From Liolophura sinensis (taxonomy: Eukaryota > Mollusca > Polyplacophora > Chitonida > Chitonidae), in assembly GCF_032854445.1 (NCBI RefSeq), contig NC_088298.1, positions 5,454,160 through 5,518,159 on the forward strand: a stretch of DNA of 64,000 bases, given 5' to 3'. The notes below the pieces were generated by a model. It was not told the DNA's origin. It saw nothing but the letters and a program-made list of their open reading frames with translations, and ran no database searches. Position 1 is the stretch's first letter; every line of letters begins with the position of its first letter. The position numbers and the translations under genes are program-made. Shown here in pieces: positions 1 to 11,212 of this stretch.

Positions 1-283
1 TCCAATCGGATTATACGTAAAGCTCGAAACACATTTTCCCACAACACATACGTATAGTGACCTGTACATAGGTCGTCATTAAAATCGTCGCCGGATTTGA
101 AATGTTTGTGTCAGAACTGCTTGAGCTTACGCATAGGCTTCAATATATGTTTGGAACATTTTAAATTCTTTATCGTTTTTCCTATCTTGCAAAATAGGGT
201 TTAAACTATATCCGTTTTTATAAAGTAGATATACAGGCATAGATGAACAGTTAAATTAATGTGTATCATTCATAAAGCTGACA

Positions 284-410
284 CGTTTTACGCCGTATTC
301 AAGAATATTTCACTTATACGGCAGTGGCCAGCATAATGGTGAGAGGAAACCAGACAGAGCCCGTGGGAAACCCGCGCCATACGCAGGTTGTAGTCAGACC
401 TTACCATGCA
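284..410 (-). repeat. SINE-A, 3' part
   Basis: The tail-proximal part of SINE-A, read on the minus strand. The diagnostic block CGCCGTATTCAAGAATATTT is followed by the GGCCAGCATAATGGTGAGAG and AGAGCCCGTGGGAAACC blocks. The tRNA-like head is missing. Confidence 0.8.
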
Positions 411-743
411 AGATCCGTTAAATAGGAGTCAGCAGTTAATATCTTTGAATGCACACCAGAAATAAATCATTTTTCTTCACAAACCACTTCGGCATTTTTT
501 CATAAAGCAAATGAGCATTTTTTCACAAAACAAATTAACATATTATTTCACAAATTTATTGAGCATTTTTCGTCACAAAACAAGTTAATATTTTCACAAA
601 ACAATTGATTATTATCACTTAATCAACGAGAAACTTCTACAGTTAACTCTCTGTCTCGTCGTAACAATTATTTCCTGTTTTGTACCTCTTCCATTTAGTA
701 CCTCTCACGTTCTGATGTATGTGTACTCATAAAACAGTGGAGG
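411..743. other. No gene seen; short AT-rich direct repeats
   Basis: Contains several imperfect copies of a motif like GAGCATTTTTTCACAAAACAA between about 478 and 605. No open frame or splice structure that I would call coding. Confidence 0.5.
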
Positions 744-1012
744 TCGGGTCATACCAAAGACTTTAAAACTGGTAGTTGTTGGTGCCTCGCTTAGTGCTCA
801 GGACTGAGAGGTTAGAGCGAGGAAACAGGACTGCTTTACCCTGAGTCAGTATAAAGTCTTCGGCATGATGCGTCAGTGGCGGCAGTACTTTAGTGGCATG
901 GACTTGTCTTGCCACAAGAAGACACAGTACAAGTAAACACGCCTAATGATTCCTCGTTGTCATATGACTGAGCGTTTGTTAAGTACGACGTTAAACCCCA
1001 AACATACACACA
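744..1012 (+). repeat. SINE-B, head-truncated
   Basis: Matches SINE-B copies at 56815 and 39797 (reverse). It holds the TGCCTCGCTTAGTGCTCAG block, the GGCGGCAGTACTTTAG block and the 3' end CATATGACTGAGCG..TTGTTAAGTACGACG, then a short CA-rich tail. The tRNA-like head is absent or decayed. Confidence 0.75.
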
Positions 1013-1141
1013 GACATATAAAACAGTTGGGTGGTGTATATCTGTGCGGAGTTAAAGCAGAAAACGACGCTTTTTTGACCATTTTGTGCTGAACTGTCGG
1101 TGTCTCTATGGACTAGATTCAAGCATTCTCATCACTAAATA

Positions 1142-1355
1142 CAGGGTGTCCCAGAAGTCGTGCACCATCCTGATTTTCATTTTGTCCCTGTGTTTAAGAT
1201 TGGAAATTGATTTTAAAGTTTTTTTGTATCTCTTTCAGAATTGATTATGGCTAATAAACTAACAGTACAAGAAAGAGTTGAATGGGCAACACACCGCTCT
1301 GTACCTCAAGCATTCAACCTCAACCTGGATGGTGTGCGACTTCTGGGGCACCTTG
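1142..1355 (+). mobile_element. Internally deleted mariner-like DNA transposon
   Basis: Terminal inverted repeats of about 29 bp are visible: left begins CAGGGTGTCCCAGAAGTCG, and the reverse complement of the right end begins CAAGGTGCCCCAGAAGTCG. Both ends are flanked by TA (1140-1141 and 1356-1357), the target duplication of Tc1/mariner elements. Inside, an ATG at 1247 opens MANKLTVQERVEWATHRS, which resembles the N-terminal helix-turn-helix start of mariner-type transposases, and then runs straight into the right repeat. The catalytic DDE domain is gone, so this is a non-autonomous, MITE-like derivative of 214 bp. The TIRs and TA are seen directly; the family name is inferred. Confidence 0.8.
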
Positions 1356-1594
1356 TATATTTGTCATTGATGTATTTTGTTTTCTATATGATGGGATTCT
1401 AAATTTAGTTGCATGAGACATGACGTTTAAAGCATGACGTTTGACGCATGACGTTTGATGCATGACGTTTGGATGACGGAGATGACGTAAAAACACATGT
1501 CCGCAGTTGAACCTTGCGTGAATTTTGTTGTGAGTGAGTGAATGATTTGCCCACTCTCACTGCTGGTATGGTGTTGAGGACACTAATTATCGAT

Positions 1595-1800
1595 GGACTA
1601 CGGTCGTGGGGGATATTGCCCAGTCTGAAGTTTGTTAAAGACCGCTTGTCTTCCACCAGTTTGACATGTTCGTACGTCACGCGTGGGAGAGTTTGTCACC
1701 AACTGGCCAAAGGTCGGTGGTTTATTCCCGCATTCCCGAACTGACTTGGTAAGAAGCCAAATAAACTTTGCCACCCTCATATTGTCAACAAGGCCCAACG
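1595..1800 (+). repeat. Repeat family G copy
   Basis: Shares TTTGTTAAAGACCGCTTGTC, a cluster around CTTCCACCAGT and a GGTCGGTGGTTTATTCC block with copies at 37650-37902 and, reversed, 32835-33030. Where its 3' end is intact (37.9 kb) this family ends like SINE-A, so it is probably another SINE. Short open frames on both strands here are not genes. Confidence 0.55.
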
Positions 1801-1841
1801 AACAGTGAAATCGCGGGAATGTACCAATTCTCGGTCCAATG

Positions 1842-1931
1842 ACTCGTGTGTCCCAGCCACTGAATAACTCGTGTGTCCCAGCCACTGAATAACTCGTGTG
1901 TCTCAGCCATTGAATGACTCGCGTGTCCCAG
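1842..1931. repeat. 25-bp tandem repeat, about 3.6 copies
   Basis: Unit ACTCGTGTGTCCCAGCCACT + GAATA repeated head to tail with a few substitutions (starts at 1842 and 1867 checked). Confidence 0.9.
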
Positions 1932-1934
1932 CTC

Positions 1935-3195
1935 CCGTTTGTTTTTTGGTCACCAAACTTCTTTTAATAAGAAGAAACCGAACAGTACCCCTAGGGAATA
2001 AGCCGAATTGGCATTTCAAGAGTCTCACGAGTTCACGTACATTTGGACGACACAGAATGGGGGATCTCACAAATTAAAACGCCACTAACCTTCGTGGTTT
2101 TACGGTATTTGCAAGACTGAATATACATCTGGTATAGTCGGATGTGTCGGCTCAGTCGCGAGACCTCACGCGATAGCCTCACGTTCTCCTGTAACAAACT
2201 CCAAGGAAGGCAAAAGCGAGATTCGAACTCTGGAGATCAAGGATAAATGAAGTACATGTTTAGAAGTTTAAGATCACTCGGAATTCAGAATTAATCATTA
2301 CTATTTGGACATTTTGTGAGCAAATAAATTTTGATCTTTTGCTCACAAGCAATTGATTATATACTGAAGTGGGCCAATTCATAAATTCAAATGAAAGCAA
2401 ATTGATGTCAAAATCTCCGCCGATCCATGCGCAGACATACAGCGTATCAATGAATGCTAAAATGCTTCGGGTAAAGCCTGATGGTCATCCAAAAAAAAGG
2501 CTCATTTTTATGGAGTTCAAATATGATATCAATAAACCCTATTACAGCCCTAACTCCAGAAACGTTTTGTTGCCAAGAAAATCAATCAATCAATAAAAAA
2601 AATTAATAATATAGACTGTTTAGGAGAGAGTCCATGATGTGCGTCTAATTTGGACTTGTCACGTTTATGATACAGTTTTATAGCATGACCCCGCTCGACT
2701 TCCCTGTGCTTTTTTAAAATGATTTTGTCAGACCTATTACATACACTAAGCCACATCGATTTTTCATACAGACAGATTTCTTGGACTGATTTGACGAAAT
2801 TACATAACCGCCATGAGGGAAATCAAATTTCATCCAACATTGACAAATAATATTATACTGGACAATTCTCTATCGAATTGACTGTGATCTCTTACTATTT
2901 TTTCTACCCGTTTTATCTGGTCAATATTCAGTACTGGCAACATATCACGAGCTATGCCTTTTATGTAGGAAAAGTCTGGAGAGGTTCGACTCTTCTGAAG
3001 CGGAGGTAGAAAAGGTCGCGCATGCTTCATTATTATTGAAATCAAGTGATATTATCCTGATCAATATGAAGGTCATCTCATTTTGTTAATAGTTGTAACA
3101 GTCCACAATATTTGCAGTGGGCAACGTGATCCATTAAGTGAAGGTAAGTTGCCTCATGCATTTACTGTAGAAATAACAAGCGCCAATGGGTGAAA
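1935..3195. other. No gene seen
   Basis: Unique or old sequence. Open frames at 2369-2596 (plus) and 2830-3045 (minus) are short, AT-biased, have no recognisable motif and lack convincing splice signals, so I do not call them. Confidence 0.45.
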
Positions 3196-3201
3196 CCCTC
3201 T

Positions 3202-3255
3202 CTTGCCTACAAATGACATCTTGCCTACAAATGACATCTTGCTTACAGATGAGAT
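3202..3255. repeat. 18-bp tandem triplication
   Basis: Three adjacent copies of CTTGCCTACAAATGACAT, the third with two or three changes. Confidence 0.9.
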
Positions 3256-3289
3256 ATGCACACGCGTAATAATGTTTAGAAATATAATA

Positions 3290-3575
3290 AGAAACTTACA
3301 GCATAAAGAGTAAAACCGGAGAAGCAACGAGAGTGTGATAATTGGCAAATGTTCACACCTAACCGGTGAAATACGGTCACCTGTTAATTTACCTTCGGGC
3401 TTAATTCTAACTGTTCATGTAAATGCTTAAAGGAGAGCGAATTGTACGCCCCTTGGCGCCATGGTCTCAGATGAGCTGGGTAAATAAAATGCAGTGATGG
3501 TTAATTGCAATTATTAGACGACCTTAGACTGGAATTACCCAAAGTGCTGTTGATGTGATCACATATAACATATAA
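3290..3575 (+). repeat. Repeat family C, near full length
   Basis: Family C is an abundant unclassified repeat. Landmarks in order: AGAGTAAAACCRGAG, GTGTGATARYTGGCAAATG, AACCGGTGAAATACGG, TAACTGTTCATGTAAATG, then TTAATTGCAAT..TTAGACG. All are present here. No coding capacity or obvious terminal repeat is visible. Confidence 0.75.
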
Positions 3576-4106
3576 ACAACGCAAACGGTAAATCACTTCT
3601 ATTTCCGCCAAATAGGCTAATTAAGATATTTTGGAAGGTGTTTGACATAACCACGACTGCGTCCATCCAACATTTGTAAGAAGACTTAAGTGTTGACAGG
3701 CGGAGGTGGAATAGGTGAGAGTGGAAAGCTAGGAGACCTGGAAAAGTGAATAATGGCGGGATTATTCGACTTCATCATGATAATGATGATTGATTTCACA
3801 GACAAATCCAGATTCAGCTTAAATTGACATGTTTCTGATATTTTGGTGGTAATTGCGTATTTTTCCCGCGCGATGGCATCTAGAGTTCTAGCTGAACTGA
3901 CCCGTTTGTTCTGTTGCAATGCCTGACTTATACGTTACCAGTATGTCCAAAAAACGTCAATGCATAAACAGGCGTGAGAAATAACCACCGCACACAGCTC
4001 AGGCCCGAATTACATCAGGGGGACAGGCTTTCCATTCGGATATCTATCATGCGATTCTTTCATCAACTGTCTACACGTCTGTTTGCTTGTCTTTTCGTTC
4101 CGATAC

Positions 4107-4242
4107 TTCTCAATGTTCGCTTTTACATCACTGCCACCACTAGACAGGCTTGACCTTTGGAGCCTGTGCGACTAGCATAGGCTTATTTAGGCTTAGCCTC
4201 GCCAGTGGTGTTCTTAATGATGTAAAGCGAAAGGTTGAGAAC
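4107..4242. repeat. Imperfect palindrome (family H)
   Basis: Left arm 4107-4142 (TTCTCAATGTTCGCTTTTAC..CACCAC) pairs with right arm 4201-4242, whose reverse complement reads TTCTCAACCTTTCGCTTTAC..CACCAC. The loop contains GGAGCCTGTGCGAC. Pieces of the same family recur at 28905-29115 and 29612-29650. It may be a foldback or MITE-type element; no transposase is present. Confidence 0.6.
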
Positions 4243-4795
4243 GACGCATGTGCTGTGAGGAGTATGCGCGGAGAGTAAAAATGTGAGCAGTGACGGCAGT
4301 GTGATAATTGGCACATGTCCACACGTAACTAGTGAAATCTCGCCTGTTTTCAATTTACCTCAGTATAACAGTTATATCCTTAGACTAACTGTTAATATAC
4401 ACTTACAATAATAAAAATAGCAACTTATACACCAGGACAAATCCTTATAAGAACATCTTCACAAATGTCAGGCGTATTGCGAAGGTCCCCAGGAAGTGGG
4501 GTGTCGAGTGTTGAAATATTACCTATGCAAAGTAAGTACTGTTGACGTAATGAACCCTGTTAGCGGGCACTGCCTTCAGACAGAATACCTACAATCTTCA
4601 GACATCCAAAAGGGCTTAGCTTAACATGGTTCCTGTGTATCAGTACCAGTACCGCCTGTCTACTATTCGGTAACTTCTGTATCCACTGATTTCTAAGACG
4701 TCATTTGGCAGGCTATCATCCACAACGCTAAGTAGGCCAATGATTGATGTTTGCTCATTTTGAGCTTTTGTGTTACACATTATGAAAGCAAAGGT

Positions 4796-4920
4796 CTCTG
4801 GGACTCCGATATCGCCTCCCGACCCACGTGACCCGACCCACGATTGACCCTGGATCTACCGCCCCCGAAGATGACGCTCTGCCTATTGAGCTATCGGGAA
4901 CAATCCACACGACACATGCT
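4796..4920 (-). repeat. SINE-B, tRNA-like head
   Basis: On the minus strand this reads a tRNA-like 5' end with an A-box-like ATAGCTCAATAGGCAGAGCG, then GTAGATCCAGGGTCAATCGT and GGGTCGGGTCA at the B-box position. It is a SINE head, not a tRNA gene: there is no acceptor-stem pairing and the sequence continues into SINE-B body. Confidence 0.6.
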
Positions 4921-4999
4921 CTCGCTTTAACGCCACTTCTGCAATATTGCAGCGGTATCATGGTGCTGAACGACAGTACATGGTTTTCAAAGAGATACA

Positions 5000-5740
5000 A
5001 ATCACACCGAAATTTAAACAAAAACATGCCAAGATTTTCAACGCCACCTAGAAAACATAAACGAGATAAAAATTAAAAACCATATTCAATATTTAAATGA
5101 ATTCAAATTATTTAGCAGGCCATTCCGACGAAAAATTCAGCGGTGTAGAACCTTTGCCAAACACGAGCAACGTTTACAGTCAACCGTGACATGACTAATG
5201 CCGTACCGGGCATCTCTATAACACACTCGCGAGCATTACCCCATGACGTCAATTTGTGTGACGTTTCAATGCAAAAAGGTGGAATCTGAAAGACAACATT
5301 TGTCTCAGGAAATAGCATAAACATGCTTTGGCATAAAGGTATGTAACATGTACTCGAAATTCCGGTTTTAAAAGCCTCTCCGCAGTCAGGAGCGAGAGAA
5401 CAACTGGGAAATCCCAGTGCAATAGTCCAACTTTGAATCGCAGATCTGCATTGCCTGTCTTAACGCTATAAAGACCCTTCATATCTGATTACAGCCTGAA
5501 AGTAAAATGCCAGCAGTCGGCGAGCCACTGAACAGATCGTCTCCCAGCTGTAAAAGCAGAGTTCTTACATTAAGCTTCGACTCAACTAATGGGTGCTTCT
5601 GGCCACTGTTAAGTAACATTTCTTTCACAAGGAAACCGTGTTCCAAAAGGTGAAATATGAACCGCTAAATAACAGACGTCATTATAGGAATGTCACGGCA
5701 TAATACGTGACGCTTTTTTCGGTCCGGCTAAACAACAATG
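5000..5740. other. No gene seen
   Basis: Overlapping short open frames at 5112-5482 on the minus strand carry no recognised motif. I see neither repeats nor splice-framed exons. Confidence 0.4.
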
Positions 5741-5744
5741 CTTT

Positions 5745-6330
5745 TCTTAGGGGCCCATTAGTGTCCAATGTCATGGTGAAGAGGGACGCGATGCTGTTTT
5801 TGGTCAGACTACATAACAGTGTTTCTTTGACGGATTAGTGTCCTACGTCACGGCGAAGGAGAACACGATGCTGTTTTGGCCAGGCTACATAACAGTGTTT
5901 CTTTGACGGATTAGTGTCCAACGTCTTGGTAAAGAAGACTGTTTTTGGCCAGACTACATACCAATGTTTCTTTGACGAATTAGTGCCCAAGGTCACGGCA
6001 AAGGAGAATGCAATGCTGTGTTTGCACAGACTACCTACCAATGTTTCTTTGACGGATTAGTGTCCACACGGCCAGACTATATAACAGTGTTTCTTGATAA
6101 GTTAGAGACCAGCGTCATGACGAAGGACAACGCCATGCTGTATGTTGTCAGACTATAACAGTGTTTCCTTTTGACAAGTTAGAGACCAGCGTCATGACGA
6201 AGGACAACGCCATGCTGTATTTTTTCAGGCTATGCAAACAGTGTTTCTCTAAACCCTAATTTATATTGACCAACGACATGATGAAGGAGGGCGAGATACT
6301 ATTTTTAGGTCAGATTGTACAACAGTGTCT
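5745..6330. repeat. Degenerate tandem array, unit about 76 bp
   Basis: About seven or eight diverged units with landmarks GTTTCTTTGACGGATTAGTG and GGTCAGACTACATAACAGTG. GTTTCTTTGAC recurs at 5821, 5897, 5966 and 6043. A shortened copy and more diverged units reach about 6500. Confidence 0.8.
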
Positions 6331-6639
6331 CTTTGACTAATTTTTGATCAAAGTAATCTTAAACCAAATGAGTAACCACTGAATGGAATACAGTACAATG
6401 AGATACAGCCATCTTGACTAATTTTTGACCAACGTGATGGTGAGGTACCACGCGATGGTGTTTTTGGTCAGATTATATAAGCGTATTTTTTGACTAATTT
6501 TTGATCAACGTAATCTTAAACCAAAAGAGTAACCAATGATTGGAATACAATTTTAAATGTAATATAAAGGACATTTACCGTGTGAAGTCTGTCAGATTTT
6601 AGTCAGTGTCAGAGATTTATCTTATTTATCAACCAATGC

Positions 6640-7092
6640 CTAAATAAAAGTTTCTAATCGAACAAAGTGATCCGAAGTAGATCGACCTTGACGAAAACTA
6701 CTTTGAATATTAGATAAAACCTTGTTGGTTTCATGAAACCAAACAAGTCTATTATTAATCATCCGTTCCATAGTCTTACAGATACACCCAGTAAGAGCTA
6801 CGGGACGGTAATTATTCGGATCAGTGTGATCCTTACCCGGTTTGGGAACCGGGATAATACCCGCCCCCCTCCATGACGATAGAAAATTACCAGTTATCCA
6901 AATATCATTAAGCAAGTCCAAGAGAGTCTCCAGTGGCTCAGGTTGTAAATGGTTCAGAAACTTATAATATACGTTATCAGGACCACAAGCAGTATCGTGG
7001 GCCTTTCTTAATGCAGTTTTAAGTTCATCGATATTAAAAGGATGCATATAACCTTCTAGATTTTTAGAAGAAAAGGGTAATTTAATTTTCAT
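6640..7092 (-). pseudogene. Reverse transcriptase fragment (LINE ORF2)
   Basis: 150 residues open from an internal Met. It contains the linker TACGPDNVYYKFLNHL, then the RT fingers block PVPKPGKDHTDPNNYRPVAL with TGCICKTMERMINNRL, and FRQGRSTSDHFVRLETFI at the end. These are the conserved N-terminal blocks of non-LTR reverse transcriptases. The frame stops right after RLETFI, so the palm with the YxDD active site, thumb and C-terminal region are missing. The frame is open upstream of the Met as well (IADKLTETISKKSSS, about 7110-7200), so the Met is not a real start. It was once a polymerase for target-primed reverse transcription and is now inactive. Confidence 0.92.
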
Positions 7093-7109
7093 CTTCTGGG
7101 TTTTAATAT

Positions 7110-7650
7110 GTTGGAATTCTGAAGTATAATTTTTAGAGGAAGATTTCTTGGAAATTGTCTCAGTTAATTTATCGGCTATATTGGATGGAGAGGTTAATAC
7201 ATTATCTCCATTACCTGGATGTAAATAGGTATTAGAACCATCACTGAAATAACACAGTTCCTTCTGAAGTCTTCCAGTATTTTGCCCTTATTATTTATGT
7301 TATTACTACCCCAAAGGGGGGTATGGGAATTAAAATCTCCCATTATTATAAACCGTTTAGGTAATTGTTCTTTTAGATTATGTAACCGAGACGCAGGGGT
7401 GTGTGGATAATATTGTTATTTATGAAGATCGAGGAGCCGCCTGCAGCTCGCTCTTCTTCAATACAACAGCTGCTATAAAGTGAATAATTTTTAAAAGTTA
7501 TTTTATCTTTGTCAGATGTCTTCAGGTGAGTTTCCTGAAGACACAGGGCAACTGGATTTAAAGATTCAACTAGCTGTGTTATTTCAATAAAATTTGCCTT
7601 AAGACCTCGACAATTCCACTGTATAATTTTATCTAAAGAATAATTTTTGG
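7110..7650 (-). pseudogene. LINE endonuclease, broken by deletions and frameshifts
   Basis: At about 7640-7390 the minus strand reads IIQWNCRGLKANFIEITQ, then SLNPVALCLQETH and RAAGGSSIFINNN: the N-terminal half of an APE-type endonuclease with its Asn and the catalytic Glu of LQETH. The frame then shifts and resumes as KRFIIMGDFNSHTPLWGS (about 7350-7305), the metal-binding GDFN motif. The part between is about 40 residues shorter than in intact relatives. A second shift near 7250 leads into YLHPGNGD fused directly to the RT linker, so the C-terminal third is deleted. The enzyme would nick target DNA; this copy is dead. Confidence 0.88.
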
Positions 7651-7850
7651 AGGAGTTTTAGGACAATCCTTCCCTAGAGATCGGCTGGAAGATCTCCCCG
7701 GTGCGGATGATGTATCCATCACATCCGCATCTGATGCTGAAGAACCAACATTCTCCAACGATCCAAACCTATTAAAAGTTTGGACAGGGTCCCTTTTTTG
7801 CCTTAGATGGACGCTCCGTGAGGCCACTAGGTTTATGAGATGAATACTTA
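7633..7850 (-). pseudogene. C-terminal tail of LINE ORF1
   Basis: The last roughly 70 codons of a long minus-strand open frame read QKRDPVQTFNRFGSLENVG, a Ser-rich acidic stretch, then DCPKTPPKIIL and a stop. It lies immediately upstream of, and overlapping, the endonuclease start, which is the usual place for the end of a Jockey-type ORF1 (gag-like RNA-binding protein). The nucleic-acid-binding core is absent: upstream, the same frame runs into the 36-bp minisatellite. That extended 370-codon frame is therefore a fusion artefact. Confidence 0.65.
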
Positions 7851-7901
7851 GATTATCCACTGGCAGGTGCAGTAGAATAAACAGACCAGTAAATCTGGAC
7901 A

Positions 7902-8635
7902 GACCGACTGCCCAACCAAGCGACCGGCCAACCAAAAGACCGACTGCCCAACCAAGCGACCGGCCAACCAAAAGACCGACTGACCAACCAAGCGACCGGC
8001 CAACCAAAAGACCCACTGACCAACCAAGTGACCGGCCGACTAAAATACCCACTGACCAACCAAGTGACCGGCCGACCAAAAGACCCACTGACCAACCAAG
8101 TGACCGGCCGAATAATAGACCCACTGACCAACCAAGTGACCGGTCGAATAATAGACCGACTGACCAACCAGGTGACCGGCCGACAACAAGACGGACTGAC
8201 CAACCAAATGATCGGCCGACCAAAAGACGGACTGACCAACCAAATGACCGACCAACTAAAAGACCCACTGACCAACCAAGTGACCAGCCGATCCCCAAGT
8301 GAGCGGTCGAATAATAGACCCACTGACCAACCAAATGACCGGCCGACCAAAAGACGGGCTGACCAACCAAATGACCGACCGACCAAAAGACGGACTGACC
8401 AACCAAATAACCGACCGACCAAAAGACCGACTGATCAACTAAGTGACCGGCCGACCAAAAGACCCACTGACCAACCAAATGACCGACCAACCAAAACACC
8501 GACTGACCAACCACATGACCGGCCAACCAAAACACCGACTGACCAACCAAGTGACCGGCTGACCAAAAGATCGACTGATCAACCAAGTGACCGGCCCACC
8601 AAAAGAAACACTGACCAACCAAATAACCGGCCGAT
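7902..8635. repeat. 36-bp minisatellite, about 20 copies
   Basis: Unit resembles GACCAACCAAGTGACCGGCC + GACCAAAAGACCCACT. Since 36 is a multiple of 3, long open frames appear on both strands (for example 8028-8642 plus and 7633-8745 minus). They encode only 12-residue echoes such as TNQVTGRPKDPL and are not genes. One irregular unit lies near 8287-8300. Confidence 0.97.
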
Positions 8636-8639
8636 ACTC

Positions 8640-9650
8640 TGATCAATACGTTGATAAGAGGCGAGGTATGTGGAGAGCCGTCCTGTCCAAATTCATGGAA
8701 GTCAATGCAAGATGGAAGTGGAGTGAACCACAGATACAGTAACAAAGGGACAATGCTGCTCTGGATTTAATCAAGAATACTTAGAGGCAAATCTGAAGAA
8801 TGCGTTCTACTCTTTCAGTGTCGGCTTTATCGATATGTGGACGTGACTTATTATGTGACAAGACATGTACGTAGTTATCTGACTGGTTTGTAGAGGTGCT
8901 GTGTTGGCACGAGTTCTCAGTTTAACACGACTTGACGGAAAGAAATCAGACCCACGTCTGAGACGTAGACAACATGGCTAATGACATGGTACATTTTCTG
9001 TCCTTATACCTGCGCCACGGGTGTTTGAGATTTTGCAGGCTTTTATTTCTCCTGCCTGCTAGGAACTTCGTGGACAGATTTGGATTAATTTTTTACACAT
9101 AACTTGGCCTCTGGCCAAGCATCAATTCATTAACTTTTGGTGGTGTTACATTAAATGTCACGACAACAAACCAAATTTAATACTTGTAGACAACTGAATT
9201 CTCATTAATTGCTTTAAACTTTGACTTTTTATCCAACTCTGCTAAAGCCATAGAGAAGGTATAAGTTGTTAATTTTGAAGAATATCAATAATGAACAGTT
9301 AAGCAAAACCCTGGCACGGATAAGCTGACAGGAGGCCGGATCTGTTACGAGGTCATTTACCTAGGTCTACTTACGTCATGATGCTGGGGCACATTTAATG
9401 TGTAAGCATTTACATGAATAGTTAAAATAAAACCCTAATTAAAATTTCAATTCATTTCACCAATTTCTGCCCATTGAAAACTGGTGGCCGCTTCTCTCCT
9501 ATGTGTTACCGGCTTTATTTCCTATTTGTATAATTTCTTACATACTTTTGCCTTTGGGAGCTAGTGTGAAACGTTGTTTTGGAAATGGATCTTGCGGTTA
9601 TCGACTTGGAACGCCATTTACAGACTACGAATGGTATACGAATGTCGGAC
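8640..9650. other. No gene seen
   Basis: Mostly unique sequence. The plus frame at 9503-9709 starts in a hydrophobic run but ends in family C sequence; not called. Confidence 0.4.
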
Positions 9651-9654
9651 ATGA

Positions 9655-9935
9655 CGCTTATATTTGCCAACTACCATGCCACGTCCCTCTGGCTTTATCC
9701 TCTGTGTAGTCTTTTATATTGAACCTAAAGTTTAAAACGTTGTTGGCAAATTGTAGTACGTAATCGGTGAAATCCGGTCGCAAGTACGTTTACCTCAGTT
9801 ACAGTTATATTGTAATATTTAATGCTGAAATAGTAACAAACAGTAGTAAATAGTAGGTAGATAAAATGTGCAATGATGTCGTTTCCAATTTATTAGACGT
9901 CACTGGTCTAGCTTTACTCTAAAGCATTCTCAACC
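9655..9935. repeat. Two family C copies in inverted orientation
   Basis: 9655-9720 reads family C backwards (TTTGCCAACTACCATGCCAC, then a degenerate TCTGTGTAGTCTTTTA). 9745-9935 reads it forwards (CGGTGAAATCCGG, TTTATTAGACGTCACTGGTC). They meet back to back. Confidence 0.6.
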
Positions 9936-11205
9936 ATGATGCAAGGGTTTAATAAGTTGTTACAGCCATTTTCATGGCTTGTGGAAGACAAAGTGCCCTG
10001 TGTATTAAAATTACCGACGATTGAAAAGCTACTTACGAAGTTTCCCAAGCATGTGAAACGCCTTATGGTTGTTATACAAGAAGTCTTTCTTATTAGCAAG
10101 GCTTCAACACTATTAGGCTTTGGTTAAACCAAAGCATTTAATGCACTGCCATTAACGGTTTTTATTTTACATTCTATGACAAGGGTAATCTTAGTATGCA
10201 AGTTTGGAGCTGATTATGGAACTATATTAGGCGAACTATCAGTTAACACCTTTACTAAGCCGTCTGTCTATCTTCATACCTATCAAAAAACAACTTTAGG
10301 AAACTGTCTGCCTGCTTACCTCCCTGCCGTCTATCAGTCAGCAGCTTTACGGAAAAAATTATCTGCAGATTTAGATGAAACGAATATCAAAATGTTTTCA
10401 CCTGCACGGCACAGTTTGATACAATGAGTTATGAGTTCTCAAAATCAGGTGAGAAAAGGGACAGTTTCTCACCAAACATTTTCTTCTTTGGTTTTTTGAA
10501 AGAAAAAATATTTTATCCCGCATTTTTGTCATGTAATTAAGGATGTCTGAAACATAAATGTTACAAGGAAAGATTTTAACATAGGAAACACGAGGAGAAA
10601 AAGTAATCTTCGAAATTAGAGAGATTGACTATTACTTGAAAGAATAACACGAAGTTTCGAACTTAATGCAGACTGTCAATGTTTCCTGTTTCTATTTTTG
10701 TACTATAAAGCACATGGGTCTAGAATACAGACCTGCTTATCCTGAAATTGCTCTGGTTAGTACACTCCAAGCATACGAACGACAATAATTACCATTATAT
10801 GGTAGCCAATTTGCCAATGTACATATCCTGAGAGGTGGAATCAACCACCCCCTAGGGATTAAATAAGACAGGTATTCGTGTTGAGGTAGTGAAGGATTAG
10901 CAATGAATGGAGGGCGAGAGGAAGTACTCAGTTTGACGGCTGAAGGTCATTGTACCGCCGCGCAGCGAGATGGACGTTAGCGTACCGAGTTAGCGTGCCA
11001 GCTGATCCCCCATTAAACTTTTACTCCCTTCTCCTGCCACCAATCCCTCCCTCGTAATCTTCTTTATTCCACAAGAGTCACGCTTTAGTTTTTGTACCTT
11101 AGCCAGAAAACGCTATGTTAAGGTGTGTTTAATGACGGGGTAGGCTAGACGCGAATGTGTACAAGACATCGGTGTTTGCGGATGCGGATTCATGTTTGGT
11201 TCATG
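9936..11205. other. No gene seen
   Basis: Plus frames at 9936-10127 and 10176-10427 are short and unrecognised. A GTGAG donor-like site at 10449 is not in frame with an open exon. Confidence 0.4.
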
Positions 11206-11212
11206 ATCTGGA

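Larger units (their letters stand above)
6636..7850 (-). mobile_element. Broken Jockey-type non-LTR retrotransposon
   Basis: Read on the minus strand, the order is end of ORF1 (7633-7850), apurinic endonuclease fragments (about 7110-7650), then the N-terminal part of the reverse transcriptase (6640-7092). ORF2 starts inside the end of ORF1 in another frame, as in many such LINEs. At least two internal deletions with frameshifts are visible in the endonuclease, and the element stops before the catalytic RT motif, so it cannot move by itself. Upstream it abuts the 36-bp minisatellite. Assignment to Jockey or a close clade is by recalled resemblance of the RT and endonuclease blocks; no search was run. 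Confidence 0.85.

Noticed and set aside
4472-4531. 60-bp open stretch between a CAG and GTAAGT (plus strand)
   Set aside because: Poor polypyrimidine tract, too short, no homology; chance is likely.
8028-8642. 204-codon plus-strand open frame, TNQVTGRPKDPL-type repeats
   Set aside because: Pure 36-bp minisatellite; equally long frames exist on the other strand.
9503-9709. Plus-strand frame with hydrophobic start (small membrane protein?)
   Set aside because: Ends in family C repeat, includes the shared 48-bp segment, no homology.
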